Assembly: GCF_036370855.1 (NCBI RefSeq)
Contig: NC_088098.1
Span: 205,451,336-205,515,335 of the forward strand
DNA length: 64,000 nt
Reading direction: 5' to 3'
From: Dromaius novaehollandiae
Lineage: Eukaryota; Chordata; Aves; Casuariiformes; Dromaiidae
This document shows, piece after piece, positions 10,601 to 23,136 of this stretch. Made by a program: the position numbers and the translations under genes. How positions within the stretch are numbered: position 1 is the stretch's first letter; every line of letters begins with the position of its first letter. The notes beneath the pieces are model-generated. The model did no database searches and was not told the origin of the DNA. It saw only the letters and a list, made by a program, of their open reading frames with translations.

Positions 10601-13600
10601 TGCTCACTGAGGGTCACTGGCTCCAGAGCACTGGTCCAGAGGAAGCCAGACAGCAGGTGTCCTTGGCTAAAATCAGTCTCCTTGTTCCTGACAGAAGAGG
10701 TGGGATAAACTAACCATCAGTGAGGCTTCCTCTTACTTTTCTGTGCTTGCCTTGTGCAAGTATAAAGTAGTTTTGCAGTCTCAGGGGCAGAGTAAAGATC
10801 AGAAGTGATTTGCAGAATCATATTCTCTTCTGGCTTTCCTAACCTTGGGAGAGAGGAACCTGGAACATCTGTTATCAGATCCAATGCATTGCTTTTGATG
10901 CTATGGTGTATCTAACTATACTAGTTAGTATGCTGGGAAAAAGAAAAAACATAATTTTACTCATGCCTTCCAGCTTGATCTTCACCATATGCATGGGAAA
11001 GGCTATGATCTAGTGTCCCCTGGAGCCTAATTTTGTCTTCTACAAACATCGGGCAAAGCTTGCAATGCATGTGGGAACAAAATACACAAAGGGACAAGGA
11101 GTGGGAAAAGAACTTATCTGTTCATTGCCGTGGCCAATAGGATAGGACACTAGTTTGGAGATGAGAGGAGTCATAATCTTCAAAGGAGAGACAAAAAGAA
11201 AAGGAAAAGAGAGCTTCTCTCAGCACCATAGAATTTTAGAAGAACAACTCATGATTATGTGTGAATAGCCTAACAGTAAAGAGAAATCCATAGAAACAAT
11301 GAGAAATTCAAACCTAAACCAAATCTCGAAAGAGCCAAAAGCATGAAGGATGAAAAGACTGCCCTCTATTCAGTTAGAGAAAAGTCATACTCCATGGCTT
11401 TTGAATGCAGGCAGAGGGAGCTACTAAATTTAGGTCCTTAACTCATATTTCATATGAGTTCATAACTCATATTAACTCATATTAACTCAATACCTAAATG
11501 TTTTCAAAGATGTTGAGTGATTGCAGATGCCTTTGTTTATCACTGACACTTAAGAAAAATAGACTGTTTTGTTCAAGTATCTGCATATGGACTCTAACAA
11601 TGCTAGTCAGAGTTCTAACATTATGGCATTACAATCTATTTTGTAAAATATTTGAAGATAGCATTACACCACTCAAAGATGGAGGATGCTACAAAAGAAA
11701 AGATTTGCTTGTGCTCTTCTGTTAACGAAGGAAATGAGGAGCAGAATTCCCATGTCCCTTAGTGGGCAGTACTAGCTGATTTTCTTGCTGGAATTCAGTA
11801 GAAATACATTAACAGAGGAGGCTTGTTCTGGGAAGCAGAACAGAAAAATCTTTCTCAGAAAAATCTTTCTTAGGAGTCTACTACACTTGTAGCTACACTA
11901 ACAGTGAATTAAGCTTTTCGTTACTTGGAAACAATGAGCCTTTGGTCCTAGGTGATTTTCCTCTTGAAGAAAAGAACACAGATCTGGAAGTTGTGACATA
12001 AGCAATTTATGTAACCTACACTATATGCCATTATCTTTTGTTCGAGAAGATTACAGGTTTGGGACTCTGTGAAGGTAGTACTAGGAAGATAAAGCTCCTG
12101 TAGGCTGCTGTCCACCATTGCCTTCTGAAGTAATCATTTGGGCATTTCAGGGTCACACAAATGAAAAGGGAATTCTGGAACATGATATACAATATAATAT
12201 ATAAAACAATGTAATAAATAATATAATACATGAGTAAAACTGGATAAGGCCATCACTGAGAAACCTCAGTGACACAATCAATAAGTCTCTGTCTAGTGAA
12301 GCCTGTGCAACCGAACGGATCAACTCTTATTTGTTAGCAACAGAACAAGCAAACCAGGTAACCCCTTTTTGCAACGCCATTGTGAAAGTAGAGAAGGGAG
12401 GAAGAATGGAGGAAAGAAAACTACACTTGTAAATGACTTCCTTGAATCTGAGAAAAAACATGATTATTCCCTTAGTGTTCCAGAAGAGTTCACAATTCTA
12501 CTCTGTTGAGTTTCTCCCCATTATGTTACCCCACAAAAGAAAGAATTTGATTAAGCCTGCTTAATTCAAATGTTAATGTGCTGTGTCTGATCAAATCTAG
12601 ATAAATAAAGATGGCATTCCTTTAATAAAATAATTAATGCTATATTGATATAATCTAATAATAAGTTTTGTTGATGGTGGCCTGGCAAGTAAAAGCACAA
12701 ATGAAGATGACTTAGAAATCTTTAGTTGTTTTCTGCAGAAAAGTGCACTTACCTGATAACTACTCTTGTACCTTAAGAGCAAAACAAAAAAGAAAATTCC
12801 TGAAGGTAAAATATATACTCAACTGATGTCATAACACATAATTTATAAAATATATGCATAGGTTTCAGGGTTACCCACAGAACATTAATTATAGCACTTA
12901 TTCCACAGCTGCTCTATGAAAGCTCAAATAAAATGTGTCTACAATTAAAACTGAATATATACCATCTTCATTAACTTAACAGCTGCACCAATAACCAATA
13001 CCAAGGAACATACCCTACTTTGTTAATGTCTTGATACCATCTGCAACAATCAAAACTATTGGGTTTTAAAGCAGAAGATGTCTTGCTAGTATGGTGATCA
13101 CAGCTACCACAATATGCTTACACATGCTACTAAAGCAAATTGATCTATTTCAAGGGAATTTCAAGGATTATGTGCTGCAAGGCAATTTACTAACATGAGT
13201 GTATCTGCCAGAAACTCAGAAATTCCTGATGGTTTCTTTCCACTGCTTATGTGTTCAAACAAAAGTTTAACTTTCGAACAAAAAAGGGAAAGGAAGCTGA
13301 GATAGAAGAGGAAACTTTTATGCCAGAAGCTACTTTTGTCATGGTTTGACTTGGCAAACAGTCATTTTTACCACATTTTAAAATGCAACTTCCAGGTTAA
13401 AAAACTAAACCAGAAATTGTCATATAGAATCATAAAGACATCCTTGCAAATGCATTAGATTTTTAAATCCACCTCACAAACTCTGCTAACATGAAAGCAT
13501 TAACAGGTGACAAGAAGCATAAGATCGTATGCCCTCAGGGTATGATTCTGTCAAATCTATACTGTGGTGTGTCTTCAGTCTCGGGTTCTCCTCCAGGTCC

Positions 13601-14900
13601 TGCTTTGGAGTCTAAACTTGAACACTTTGATTCTCTTAGTTTTCACTAGCAGTGACCAATGTTCTGCAATATGTCTGTCATTCAAAGTATATCTTCACAC
13701 ACTTCGGACTTGTTGGTCCCTATAACTACTCCAAAATTTGAAGACAAATCCTGGTTTAACATTGTTACTTCTCCTGCCTTATTTTCTCATTTCTATTCTT
13801 CTACATCCAACATGTCTTTTGATCACATTTTATGACTTGCATAACTTCCACAGCTCTAATTCTCAGGGTTCATTTTTCCCTCTTCCCAGACTTTACTTCC
13901 TTGCTTGAGAATCACAGTCTCTTCCCCGTCTCCATCCTTCTTGCATTACTTCAGGCTCCTTGTCCCAGACTGCTCCTTCCCTCACCAGTTCTCTCCTCCT
14001 GCCTGATTTTTACCTTTACCTCAGATGTCGTGATGCTTTTTTTTTTTCATATTTCCATTTTTTCTATTTTACTTGAACTTCAGTAAAGAATTCCTTTAAA
14101 GCACTAGAGAAAAAAATCTTTTCACAGTTCACAAGTTCATATCCTTTGGCTCACATTAACTGGCACTGAAACTCAGGATAAGTCTTCCCTGGTCTTTGTA
14201 ATTCAGGTCTGGACCATGCTCAGTCACTCTCCAGATGTGAAACTTGCTCAGACAAGTCAAAGCTCTGATTTGGAAGGCAGAAACTGTGAGAAATGTATCT
14301 GTCAAACCTTTACAAGGTCCTTCCAAGCTGCTATGGAGGGACATTTTTCAAGGGTCTGCAGCATGAAAAAATGTGGATGTATCAGTGGGATGGTACAAGA
14401 CACACCTCTGGCTTAAAACCAAATTCTGCTGAAAGATCATGCTCTTGCTCCAAAGTGTTCTTAAAGTAAATGCTGAAATTTATTCTAATTTAACGTCACT
14501 GAAACAGAGTATTTTTTCATTAGTCTATGTTCAGAGATGGCCAAATCATTTTTGCTGAAACATTCTTAAAAACTCAGAATAAATCATCTGCCTGACAGAC
14601 ACCCAGCAGAGAAAATTTCAATCCAAATATTAAATTTTGACAAAGTTAAAAGCAGCCTCAATCAGAACCTTATAATGAGAAGTACCAAGGAAGAATAACT
14701 CTAAAGACGCTACCATCTCCATCTGTAATAAAATCTTTTTGTATTAAATTATCGGCTATGTTAGTAGTAATGAAATCAAACATTAAATATCTGTTTTTTG
14801 TTTCAAAGTGTTAACACAAAGGATGCAAGGTCTTTTAAAAAGTTTTCTTATCCTAGCGTTCTTTGTAAAGGATGTGACGGACTGGAGAACAGTTTAATTT
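7650..14900. other. AT-rich gene-free stretch
   Basis: I see no recognisable gene, RNA or large repeat. The open frames are all under 110 codons and featureless. The visible small structures are an inverted repeat at 11440-11460, a short tandem AGAAAAATCTTTCT pair near 11842-11873, a very AT-rich run near 12181-12231 and a pyrimidine-rich stretch near 13.9-14.07 kb. Confidence 0.55.
11440..11490. repeat. short palindrome plus AACTCATATT tandem units
   Basis: AACTCATAT (11440-11448), a three-base loop and ATATGAGTT (11452-11460) form a perfect 9-bp inverted repeat. Further copies of the AACTCATATT unit follow directly. It is small and AT-rich; function unknown. Confidence 0.6.
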
Positions 14901-15225
14901 TTTCATGCACAGCTGTTATGTATTCCTTTAAAAAGGAGTGGCTGGCCAGCTGGAAAAATAGCTGCTTTGTTGCTTGGTCCTGGCTGCTACAGGCTGTGTT
15001 AGGTGGCATCCTCTGAAGAGGAGAAATTGCAGGTCTCCTGGAAGCAACTGCACTCCCAGGGCGAGGAAGAATTGTGGAAAGTTGCACTTGCCTCTCCAAG
15101 GCAAATGTGGAGGGACAGACAGGCAGACGAAGCTGGCAGGGATGCTGCAGTGTGCATGGAGACTTCTGATAGCCAGCACACCGCAGGGCTTCAGGGGTGG
15201 CAGAGAAAAGAGCTTTTATAGCCAA
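14848..15225 (-). other. GC-richer, stop-poor block with a minus-strand TATA box
   Basis: This block is clearly richer in GC than its surroundings and is open in several frames on both strands; the longest frame, on the minus strand, covers 125 codons but starts at TTG. On the minus strand, GGCTATAAAAGC is a perfect TATA box (TATAAAA at 15220-15214), which would place a start site near 15185-15190. I see no coding similarity. It could be a small promoter and exon of a non-coding RNA, an unrecognised old repeat, or chance. Confidence 0.25.
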
Positions 15226-15249
15226 CGTGGAATTTGTGTTTGAAAAGAA

Positions 15250-16240
15250 CGCGCTCTACGGGGACATAACAGGATTTTTTTTTTACCTTGTTCTCAGTTT
15301 TCATTATTTTAAAAAGTTTGTTTTCTAGTTTATTTTCCAGAAAAACCTCAGCTTTTAAGCTTCAAAGTGTTTGATGCTTTTGGAGGAGGACTCTTGCTTT
15401 AATGAGAAGGTGGAGACAAAAAAAAAAAAAAGAGACTTACTCTGTATTGAAGTACCTTTGCATGATCGGGTGGGAGACTCAGGCAAAAGACACATTAAGT
15501 ATGTAGTAGGGTTTCAATTATTGTTATGAAACATAGCTTTAATTAGTGTAAAGCATCCCTACCACAGGGAAGATTGGAAAATCATGAACAAAGTGATATA
15601 AAATGAACTAAAATCTGTTCTATAGAAATATTATTAACATAGGATTAAGGTTTTGACAAATACATTTCTGGATTTAATTGAACAGACTGAAAGCAAAACT
15701 GTTTATCTGTGAAAGGCATTTTGGCAGATGTATAGCCAAGTACCATTTAGTGAAATTTAAGGAGTAATGAGTACATATAAGCTTGCTTTTTTTTTTTTTT
15801 TTTGGCATACTAATAACATAATTTAAAAGCAGAAGCAATTTGTTAAGAATTAAATTGCCTACTCCACATGTGCAGTAAAAATGTTTTCTGCCCTTCAAAA
15901 GGTTTTATTTTCTTAGGGAAAGTATACATGCTAATTGAATAATAAACTCAGAAATAGCATCTTTTAAAGCGTTGTCTCCATAACAGATTCAAAACTGATA
16001 GACTAACCCTGCTCCTATTATGTACATAATGCATGTTACATAAATGGCATAATTATGTTTTTACTGTACTTGATAGATTTTAACATGCACTTTAAATGTC
16101 ATGATCGTATGTGGAGCAACTGTAAAGAATGCTGTCTTGCTGCTTCATATTTATTTCCCCGTCAGTGACTTCTGTAGCAGTCTTGAAAGTGTGAAGGAGT
16201 GTTAACCACCACCGCTGCAGTCCCAGGATAGTGTGCAAAT
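15250..16240. other. AT-rich stretch without genes
   Basis: Nothing recognisable apart from short A/T homopolymer tracts (near 15418-15432 and T17 at 15787-15803) and a conserved-looking AT-rich segment near 15960-16100. Confidence 0.5.
15787..15803. repeat. poly-T tract
   Basis: Seventeen consecutive T residues with no attached retroposon that I can recognise. Confidence 0.7.
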
Positions 16241-16241
16241 G

Positions 16242-16775
16242 TCTGACGCATCCTCCTCCCCCTCTAGTACCGCTTACAGCAGAGATGGACCCAAGGGATT
16301 GCTCACAAATTCGGTGCTGATGCAGGAGAGCTCCTCTTGCCCTCTGAGAATGACTCTGCAACGCTGACAGTGACAAAAAGTTGTGTCTTGTCTGTTAAAC
16401 ATGCTTAATAACAGCATGCCACTTTGTGTCATCTCCTGTACCTTGAGAAGAGCCATGTTTTTCCCATATATACCTAATAGCATAACTAGCTTTCGGTTAC
16501 TGTGACTGACGGTTCATGGTTATAATGGTGCATCTACATTGTCAGTTTATGTCAGTATATGTGTAAAAGTAGCTGGACCGGCTTTTCTACGTGCATGCCA
16601 GGGGTTAAATAACGTTGATCAGTATTACTAAGATGCCAGTAAGAAGCAAACTTGGGAGGGACAATGACGAATTAGTCACACCTAAGACTTTTAGTTCTTT
16701 TCTAAATAGCAGTGCTGAATCTAGCTTGATTATATTGCAAAATCAAACATAATAAATGCAGGCAGGAATATATGT
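16242..16775 (+). other. candidate 3'-terminal exon (unrecognised gene)
   Basis: A textbook 3' splice site is visible: a branch-point-like CTGAC (16242-16246), a polypyrimidine tract and CTAG ending at 16267. From 16268 a frame is open for 46 codons, beginning YRLQQRWTQG, to TAA at 16406-16408. The T of the acceptor's TAG lies in frame, so the frame opens exactly at the splice site. An AATAAA poly(A) signal lies at 16751-16756. No ATG start is needed if it is a last exon. I do not recognise the peptide. The opposite strand is also open here (94 codons), which weakens the coding argument; 46 open codons are quite possible by chance. It may be a lncRNA exon or a coincidence. Confidence 0.25.
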
Positions 16776-17351
16776 AATATCACTAGTGATTCAAATGGTG
16801 AGAGGATTGTTTTTAGGCTTTTACATTGGATTTTGCAAGGTACCTAATTTTTTTTATGGACAAAGGTTTTTTTCCACAGCCTGCAAAGAAGAGTATTAAT
16901 GTTCCTGAAATTGTGTAAGATATCATGGAAATAGGAAAGTACACAGCTGTAGCTGATCCACCTATCAAGGACCTAATCTCAATTTCCTTAGAGTCAAAGA
17001 TGACTCACATTCATTTTACTGGCTTTTAAAGAAGGCCTCTAATGCCCATACAAATCAGTTGGTAGAACCTAGCAATATTATCATTTATGTGTGCTACATG
17101 GGAAAACGAGTACTTCATTCTGTATTGTTCTCCTAATATCAGTGCTGGTCACTACAGCATGGCATTAAGAGGATGAAAACAAATAAGAACAACTGTAGGA
17201 TTCCAAGATACCTTAAATTGCCCAAATTCCAGGAATTGCCCCCTGCAATTTCTGTGGTTTTGTGTAGGGAGGAAGCTGAAGTGACGCTCTGCAACTGCTG
17301 CAGATTTCAAGTCTCTATAAAAGCTCAATGACTGATCAGTCATACCTGTAA

Positions 17352-17475
17352 TGTCTTGTAGTTAAAGCACTGAACCAGTTTTCATGAGATCTGGATTCAA
17401 TTTCTTGCCCTGTGATAGACCCCTTGGATGGCCCTGGTCCAGTCATTTGGTTTTTCAGTTCTTCTTACTTACTTA
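17352..17475 (+). repeat. MIR/tRNA-SINE-like relic
   Basis: The segment has the layout of an ancient tRNA-derived SINE. An A-box-like TAGTTAAAGCACTG is followed about 30 bases later by a B-box-like GGATTCAATTT. A body resembling the MIR sequence comes next: a TGTGATAGACC-like block, CAGTCATTTGG and a pyrimidine-rich end. It is heavily diverged. The call rests on remembered MIR/AmnSINE structure, not on alignment. Confidence 0.55.
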
Positions 17476-17604
17476 TGATATATAGAGTATATTTTCTGAG
17501 CCAAAAGACTATGCAGTTAGTACTTCTATTTTGTGTTCATAGGACTGTTTAGCACAAAAGTCTGATTTTGAGTGTTGGTTAGGGTTAGGGTCTCTAAATG
17601 TCTG

Positions 17605-17606
<2 letters not shown>

Positions 17607-17643
<37 letters not shown>
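17607..17643. repeat. (TA)n microsatellite
   Basis: About eighteen consecutive TA units. It is probably length-variable. Confidence 0.9.
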
Positions 17644-17646
<3 letters not shown>

Positions 17647-17649
17647 TTA

Positions 17650-18685
17650 ACTTTCTTTTGTAGAGAGTTGCAGGGTTTTTTGTTAATTGATACATAGAAA
17701 TAATGGCTTAGCTTTAGTGCTGGAAATAACTAAGTAATTTAATAAAATAAACTGATCAGAATATATGTGTTTGTTTTGAATTATATTTCTGCACATGAAT
17801 GTTAATTAAGATTCATTGCTACTGATAATAAGATTATTAACATGTATACAGTGTAGAGTTAGCAGAAACAGAAGTAGAGGCAATTAGTGGAATTAGGTGT
17901 TTTTTCTACTGAGAAAGAGTATCCCAAATGGTAATTGTGTATATCCATATATTTGCTGCAGATATTATTAATAGCATCATTAGATCAATATAACACCACT
18001 TTAGAAACACTACATTGACTTAGTGATTGGGGACCAGATAGGGACTCCACTGATTTTTTTTTTAATTATCTATGACTTTCAATAGAGTTGGACATCTTTG
18101 GATGGCAGTCAAGACTTGACTTTGTATTTTGCATGACAGAAAGAAAATCAATGTATATGGCAGTCTGTAGCTGTCAAAACATTGCTTCTCAGGTGCATTT
18201 AAAACATTTTGTGTCTTACTAAGTGACAACTGTATAACTATGTATATTCATGTAAGTGTTCTCAATTATTTTCTCAGAAATTTAATTTTGGTTCCCCTAG
18301 AATTACTGTGCAAATGTATTTTACAGTGTTTAGTATCTTGCTTGGGTGCCAGAAGCTCTGCGGAGGATAGGCAAGTGGGGGAAGAAACTTTCCTGTTTCC
18401 TAGAAGATCAAGTGAGGTTAACAGTAGCTGAAATGAATTTTATAGCCCTCCTCATCCTTTCTATACTGGAGAAGACCTGATGGACCTGGGCTGCTGTGAT
18501 GCTCCTAAGGCACCTTGGTTTGTCCCTGTAGAGGACACTCAAGGTGCAGCTGCCCAGCTGCACCGTATAACTCATAATCCCTTTCCTCCAGAGTACAGTG
18601 CAATCACTCCAAAATCCCTGGAAATCCCACTCTTTCTCTCTTCTTTTAGTGTTATCCCAACTGCAATTTTACAAGGCTTAATTCT
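17650..18685. other. stretch without recognisable genes
   Basis: AT-rich sequence; a somewhat GC-richer part lies at about 18.34-18.56 kb. No domain, splice-bounded exon or repeat recognised. Confidence 0.5.
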
Positions 18686-18689
18686 CCTG

Positions 18690-18850
18690 ACACTTCTGTG
18701 AGGCAGCTATAGTACATAAATTTACAGAGGGAAATACCATGACAGGAGGGTTAAAAGGTATCCCCAGAGGTGTTACATGCAGTGCGAGACAGCTTACAGT
18801 TTAGCAGGCCCGACTGCCAAACCCCGCGCTCGGACTGCAAGCCTAAGACT
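18690..18850 (-). repeat. MIR-like SINE relic, reverse orientation
   Basis: The plus strand reads like the complement of a MIR body. A CTGTGAGGCAGCTA-like block is followed by TTTACAGAGGGAAA, a GGTTAAAAGG element and a segment ending GGACTGCAAGCC. Mammalian and reptilian MIR copies show the same order (TTTACAGATGAGGAAACTGA, GGTTAAGTGACTTGCC, and so on). It is highly diverged, so the limits are approximate. Confidence 0.45.
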
Positions 18851-20639
18851 CTGAGAAATGTAACTGCTTATTTTTAATAATGTAAATAATAGCACATTAT
18901 TCTTACAACGAATCTGTATTGTATTAACTGTTATGTTATGGGCAAAAAGGCATAGGAGATATATGCCCTATAAACCCCTCTGTGGGTAATATGGAATAAA
19001 AATCAATCCTGGAAAAATTAGGTGTATGGGATTGAGGAAGCTAAACATGGCATTATATCACACGAATGTTCACATTGTAAGGGTAGAGCAAGTTGACTGC
19101 AAGTCTTTGCAAGCCATCATGGCAGTCGTACTCAAAGCATTTAAGAAATTAGGGTCAAAAAGCACTTATTAATGTTAAGCAGGTGCTATGCTGACAAAAA
19201 GAAGAAGCTCGAATTAATATTAATGAAAGTTTTTCATATTGTTTATACCCCTTTATACTCCTGCGTGTTGGATTCCTAGGAAGGACACTGAAAGAGAAGA
19301 ATCTTTACATTTCAATTTAATGTGTGATAATTAGTTGGCCAGTATGCATTTAAGATAACTAAGTATTACAGAGGCTGGCAGTGGCTGGAGAAGAGCTTGT
19401 CAATATGAGGGTCTTTCAGAAGATTCTGTTCTGTATGTATGTCAGAAGACAATTTTGCAGTACATCCTGCTGTCATGGATAAAATAAGGTAAAAATAAGA
19501 AAGAAAACCATGTAGGGAACAGAGGAGAGCAAGATACATAAACAGCATAAAGCTATTTAAACTGTAGACAGTGAACACGGTGTGGAAAATGATGTTGAAA
19601 ATGATGACACAAAATCTCTAGATTTCAGCTGCCACGTATAACCTCTCAGCTGCTTCCCTTTTGCACTTCCTCAGGTGCCACCTCTGTGCCTCGCTGTCGA
19701 TGGATGCCACAGAAAGCCTGTCAATGCCCTTTCCAGTATCAACGAGAGAGTGACTGAAGAGGAATGGCTGCAGTCACTGACTTCCTTCCAGGAGCTCATT
19801 CCCTTCCCAGAGTTAAGGACATGGCTTAACTCTTCAAAAGTCCTTGCCTCTACAACCAGGGAAATGAAGACTAATCTGGGGATTCAAGCAGGGATTTTCA
19901 GTTTAGACTGAGGTATAAGGCTTCCGTTCATTCTCATAGTGACAAAAGGTTAGTAGCAAAACTAGTTCCTCACAAAACCAAGTGGCAAGTAACACGAGAA
20001 AATATGGCAGAGCTGGGACTTTATACATGATCCACAGTGAGTACTTTCACATAGCATCGTGAGGAGTAATAAATGTACTAGCCTGTCTGCAACATTAAAT
20101 CTTGCTACGTATAGGTTATTCGGCTGGGGAGTCTGGACATATTTTGCCCAAGGCTTCCTATCCACAATTCCTCTGTGAGTGATGACAGGATTGGGCATGA
20201 TATAGCCCATAATTACCAGGTTTGGACTAGTGCTACCTGTGTGATACTTGCTGTCAGTGGACTGCGGTCACACTGCATTGAGGGACACCTTGTAGTGTCT
20301 CTCATTCGCGTTGACCTATACCTTATTTTGTCACTAGTGCCACAGATTAATAGCACAAACTGCATGGCACAGTGGACATTTCAAGTGGATACTTCAGTCA
20401 AATCACATTACCTCACTATTCAACATACAAATATTATAAATCGTAAGGCATTGTGTAGCCTCATTTTCAACCTACAAGAAAATTTAAACAATGTGTACCA
20501 GATTAAAACAAAAAAAAGCCTTACTAATTTATGACTAGTTACTTTACCCTGTGGAGAGCAGAGCTGAAAATAATTGCAGCCTGTCTAAGCCTACTAAAGA
20601 AAGAATACAAAATTTAAAATCAAAGAATTTTATTCTTAC

Positions 20640-20850
20640 AATTGGAATCTGCATAAAAATGTAGAGCACTGAAATATTTTTACTACTTTTGAGGCATAAT
20701 TATGTAATTGCATAATTAATAATACATTTCTAACAGGCAGGGTAGTGCCTTTATGTGGAAAAGTGTAAAATATGTTACTTTTATGTTCTACCTAATTATT
20801 GCCTGCTCTGATATTAGAAAACATTATGGTGTATTAAAATGTGATACTTT
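20640..20850. other. candidate conserved non-coding element
   Basis: The segment is rich in homeodomain-core and octamer-like motifs, including two GCATAATTAT/GCATAATTAA strings separated by a few bases. It lacks simple repeats and open frames. The call rests on composition only. Confidence 0.2.
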
Positions 20851-23117
20851 ACAATAGCTATTGTTAGTTTTCTTAAATATACAAAGAGTATTTGAAGAAT
20901 ACAGGCATCAGATCAAATCATAAATCTATTTATATATGTATACACATATCATAGCTATATATATCCTTAGTTTCTCATTTTCACACATGGGCAATAAGGA
21001 AGTAAGGAGCTCTTCTTATCATCATGTACCATCTTTTTTTTATTAATATATTTAAAGACAATATTTGCATGACAATGCATCCCAGCTCTTGTCAGTCTCA
21101 TCGCTACCACTTTAGGTCCTATCACATGACGGTTGACATAAGCATACAGCCAAAATCTAAATGAGTGCGTCAGACTGCCCCAGGGCTACCAATTATAGGA
21201 TGGGGACAGCGGTTTATATTGGTTTAGTAAGTTTAGTAAGTTGGGAGTGTATACAGTGTGCTGGCACTAAGCCTGGTTCTTGGCAGGTGTGATCTTGTAT
21301 ACAGTGCCATGTAAACAGTCTGCTCTTAGTACTCCAGTATTTCTCAGTCACAGAGAAATACCCATTTTCTTCAAAATGCACAACTGTGTGTGGAAGTTAA
21401 CACTTTTGCAAGAATATATCTGATGCCAATGAATTACTAGATAGGAAGCCATATAGGCATTATTTATGCTACAAAGAAAGATGAAGAAGTGGGGAAAAAT
21501 AGAGTAAAAATGTGGAAGCTAAATACCAGGGAAAGTAAATGGATTACAAATGGAGAACCTGTATTCTCCCACTCCTCCAAAGGGAGACAATGCACAAACA
21601 TGTTGGTAATCTCTTGTCTACCTGCACAGGTTTTGGGTGTCTATCAGCCATAATTTATTTACCACATGAACAATTATTTAAATATCCATTCCTTCTTTCC
21701 AGCATTTCGTGTTAATTTTTTCCCTCCTATTTTACATCTCTAATCAACTTCTTGTCATGGCTTTGGCTTTCTGCATTGTTTCACTTCTCTCTGAAAATAC
21801 ATAGTCTTCTAAAATGGGGACCCCTTTCCTGTGTTTTCATACATTATCTCCTCTTTCATCCCTGGAGAATATGAATCCTCCTTTCATCTCCTGTCACATC
21901 ATTGAACCATCCTCATATCAAAACCCTGTGATCAAAACTCAAGGGGGCTTGGCTTTCCCCAAGCAGCCTCTGTGCTTGTCCCTTTCTTCTGCATATTAGT
22001 GCCATCTGCCTGGCACCTGGAGCTCAACGCTGGGAACTGAGTCCTGGATCATATTCATGTCCCTGATACTGCCTTGTTTTGTGATCTTCAGAGATGACAA
22101 AACAATGTGAAACTATTCTTTCAATAAATAGTTCAGGCATTCAGACTAGAATTCACGCAGTTATGGATCTGCTGAAAAATATCACATACACTATTCCACC
22201 AAAAAATGGGCAAATGCTATATCTGATTAATGTAACAGAGCCAGCTTTTGTATTAGTGCCTTAGTAAGTATTGTCAGTCTGAGTTCTCATCCTCCAACTG
22301 CTGTGTGTAGGAAGCTGCCTCTGTTGCTGGGACAGTCCCTTTAATGTATATATTTATGCCCAAGTTTTTCCTTGTGCAAAACAGTTACCTATCCTGAAGG
22401 GCTGAGAAATTTAACTAACACATGAAAATACTGGACGCAAGTTTGTACATAAGGAGGAAACTTCCTCATCCTCATCCTGTTACTCATTATCATTATTCCT
22501 CTCTTCTTGGTGTCATACCGTGCAAGGATATTTATTTTTTCCCTCCTTTGAATTTACATCTCTTTTTTCCTAGACCAGTCCATTTCTACACACAGCCTCC
22601 TGCCTTTTCAGTCTATGTGAGAGCTGCAATAACCTCTTCTGTGACGTTATCTTGTCATTTTATCTCTTGCCATAAAGTGTTTTGAGAGGCTTTGTATGAA
22701 AGATGTTGTATGAAAATGAATTGAATTTTACTGTTTTAGCCTGAAGCAGGTGTTGCAGTACAAGCTGTTTCCCCTCCTTTCTCTCTTCTAGACTTAGCTG
22801 TCATTTTTTTAAACAGATCTTACATTTGTGTTGGTTTTTTAAATGTTATTTATCAATTCAGTACACAAAACATCCTGGATTTAGCAGTTTTTGAAAACCT
22901 CCTTTTTAGTAAGGTCCTACTCTCATAAAATAAAAAATAAAACAAAACAAAAAAGAGCCCTGAGACTAATGGAGCTGCTATTCAGCAGTTGTTTCAACAG
23001 AGATCTCACCAGGAGTCAGTGAGTCACTGTGCAATCGACAAGTCACAGATGGAAAAGGGCAGGTTAGAGAAAGGCCCTAACAGAGGACCATTATCTTAAG
23101 TACTCTGACCTCCACAG

Positions 23118-23136
23118 TTTTTTTTTTTTTTTTTTT
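23118..23136. repeat. poly-T tract
   Basis: Nineteen consecutive T residues. No attached retroposon recognised. Confidence 0.7.

Noticed and set aside
14928..15243. Several overlapping frames on both strands
   Set aside because: Mutual overlap in five frames reflects a shortage of stop codons rather than coding; kept only as a structural observation with the TATA box.
17578..17591. TTAGGG-like doublet (GGTTAGGGTTAGGG)
   Set aside because: Only about two telomere-type hexamers; far too short for an interstitial telomeric array.
20175..20534. 119-codon plus-strand frame
   Set aside because: No domain, ordinary composition, no splice or promoter context.
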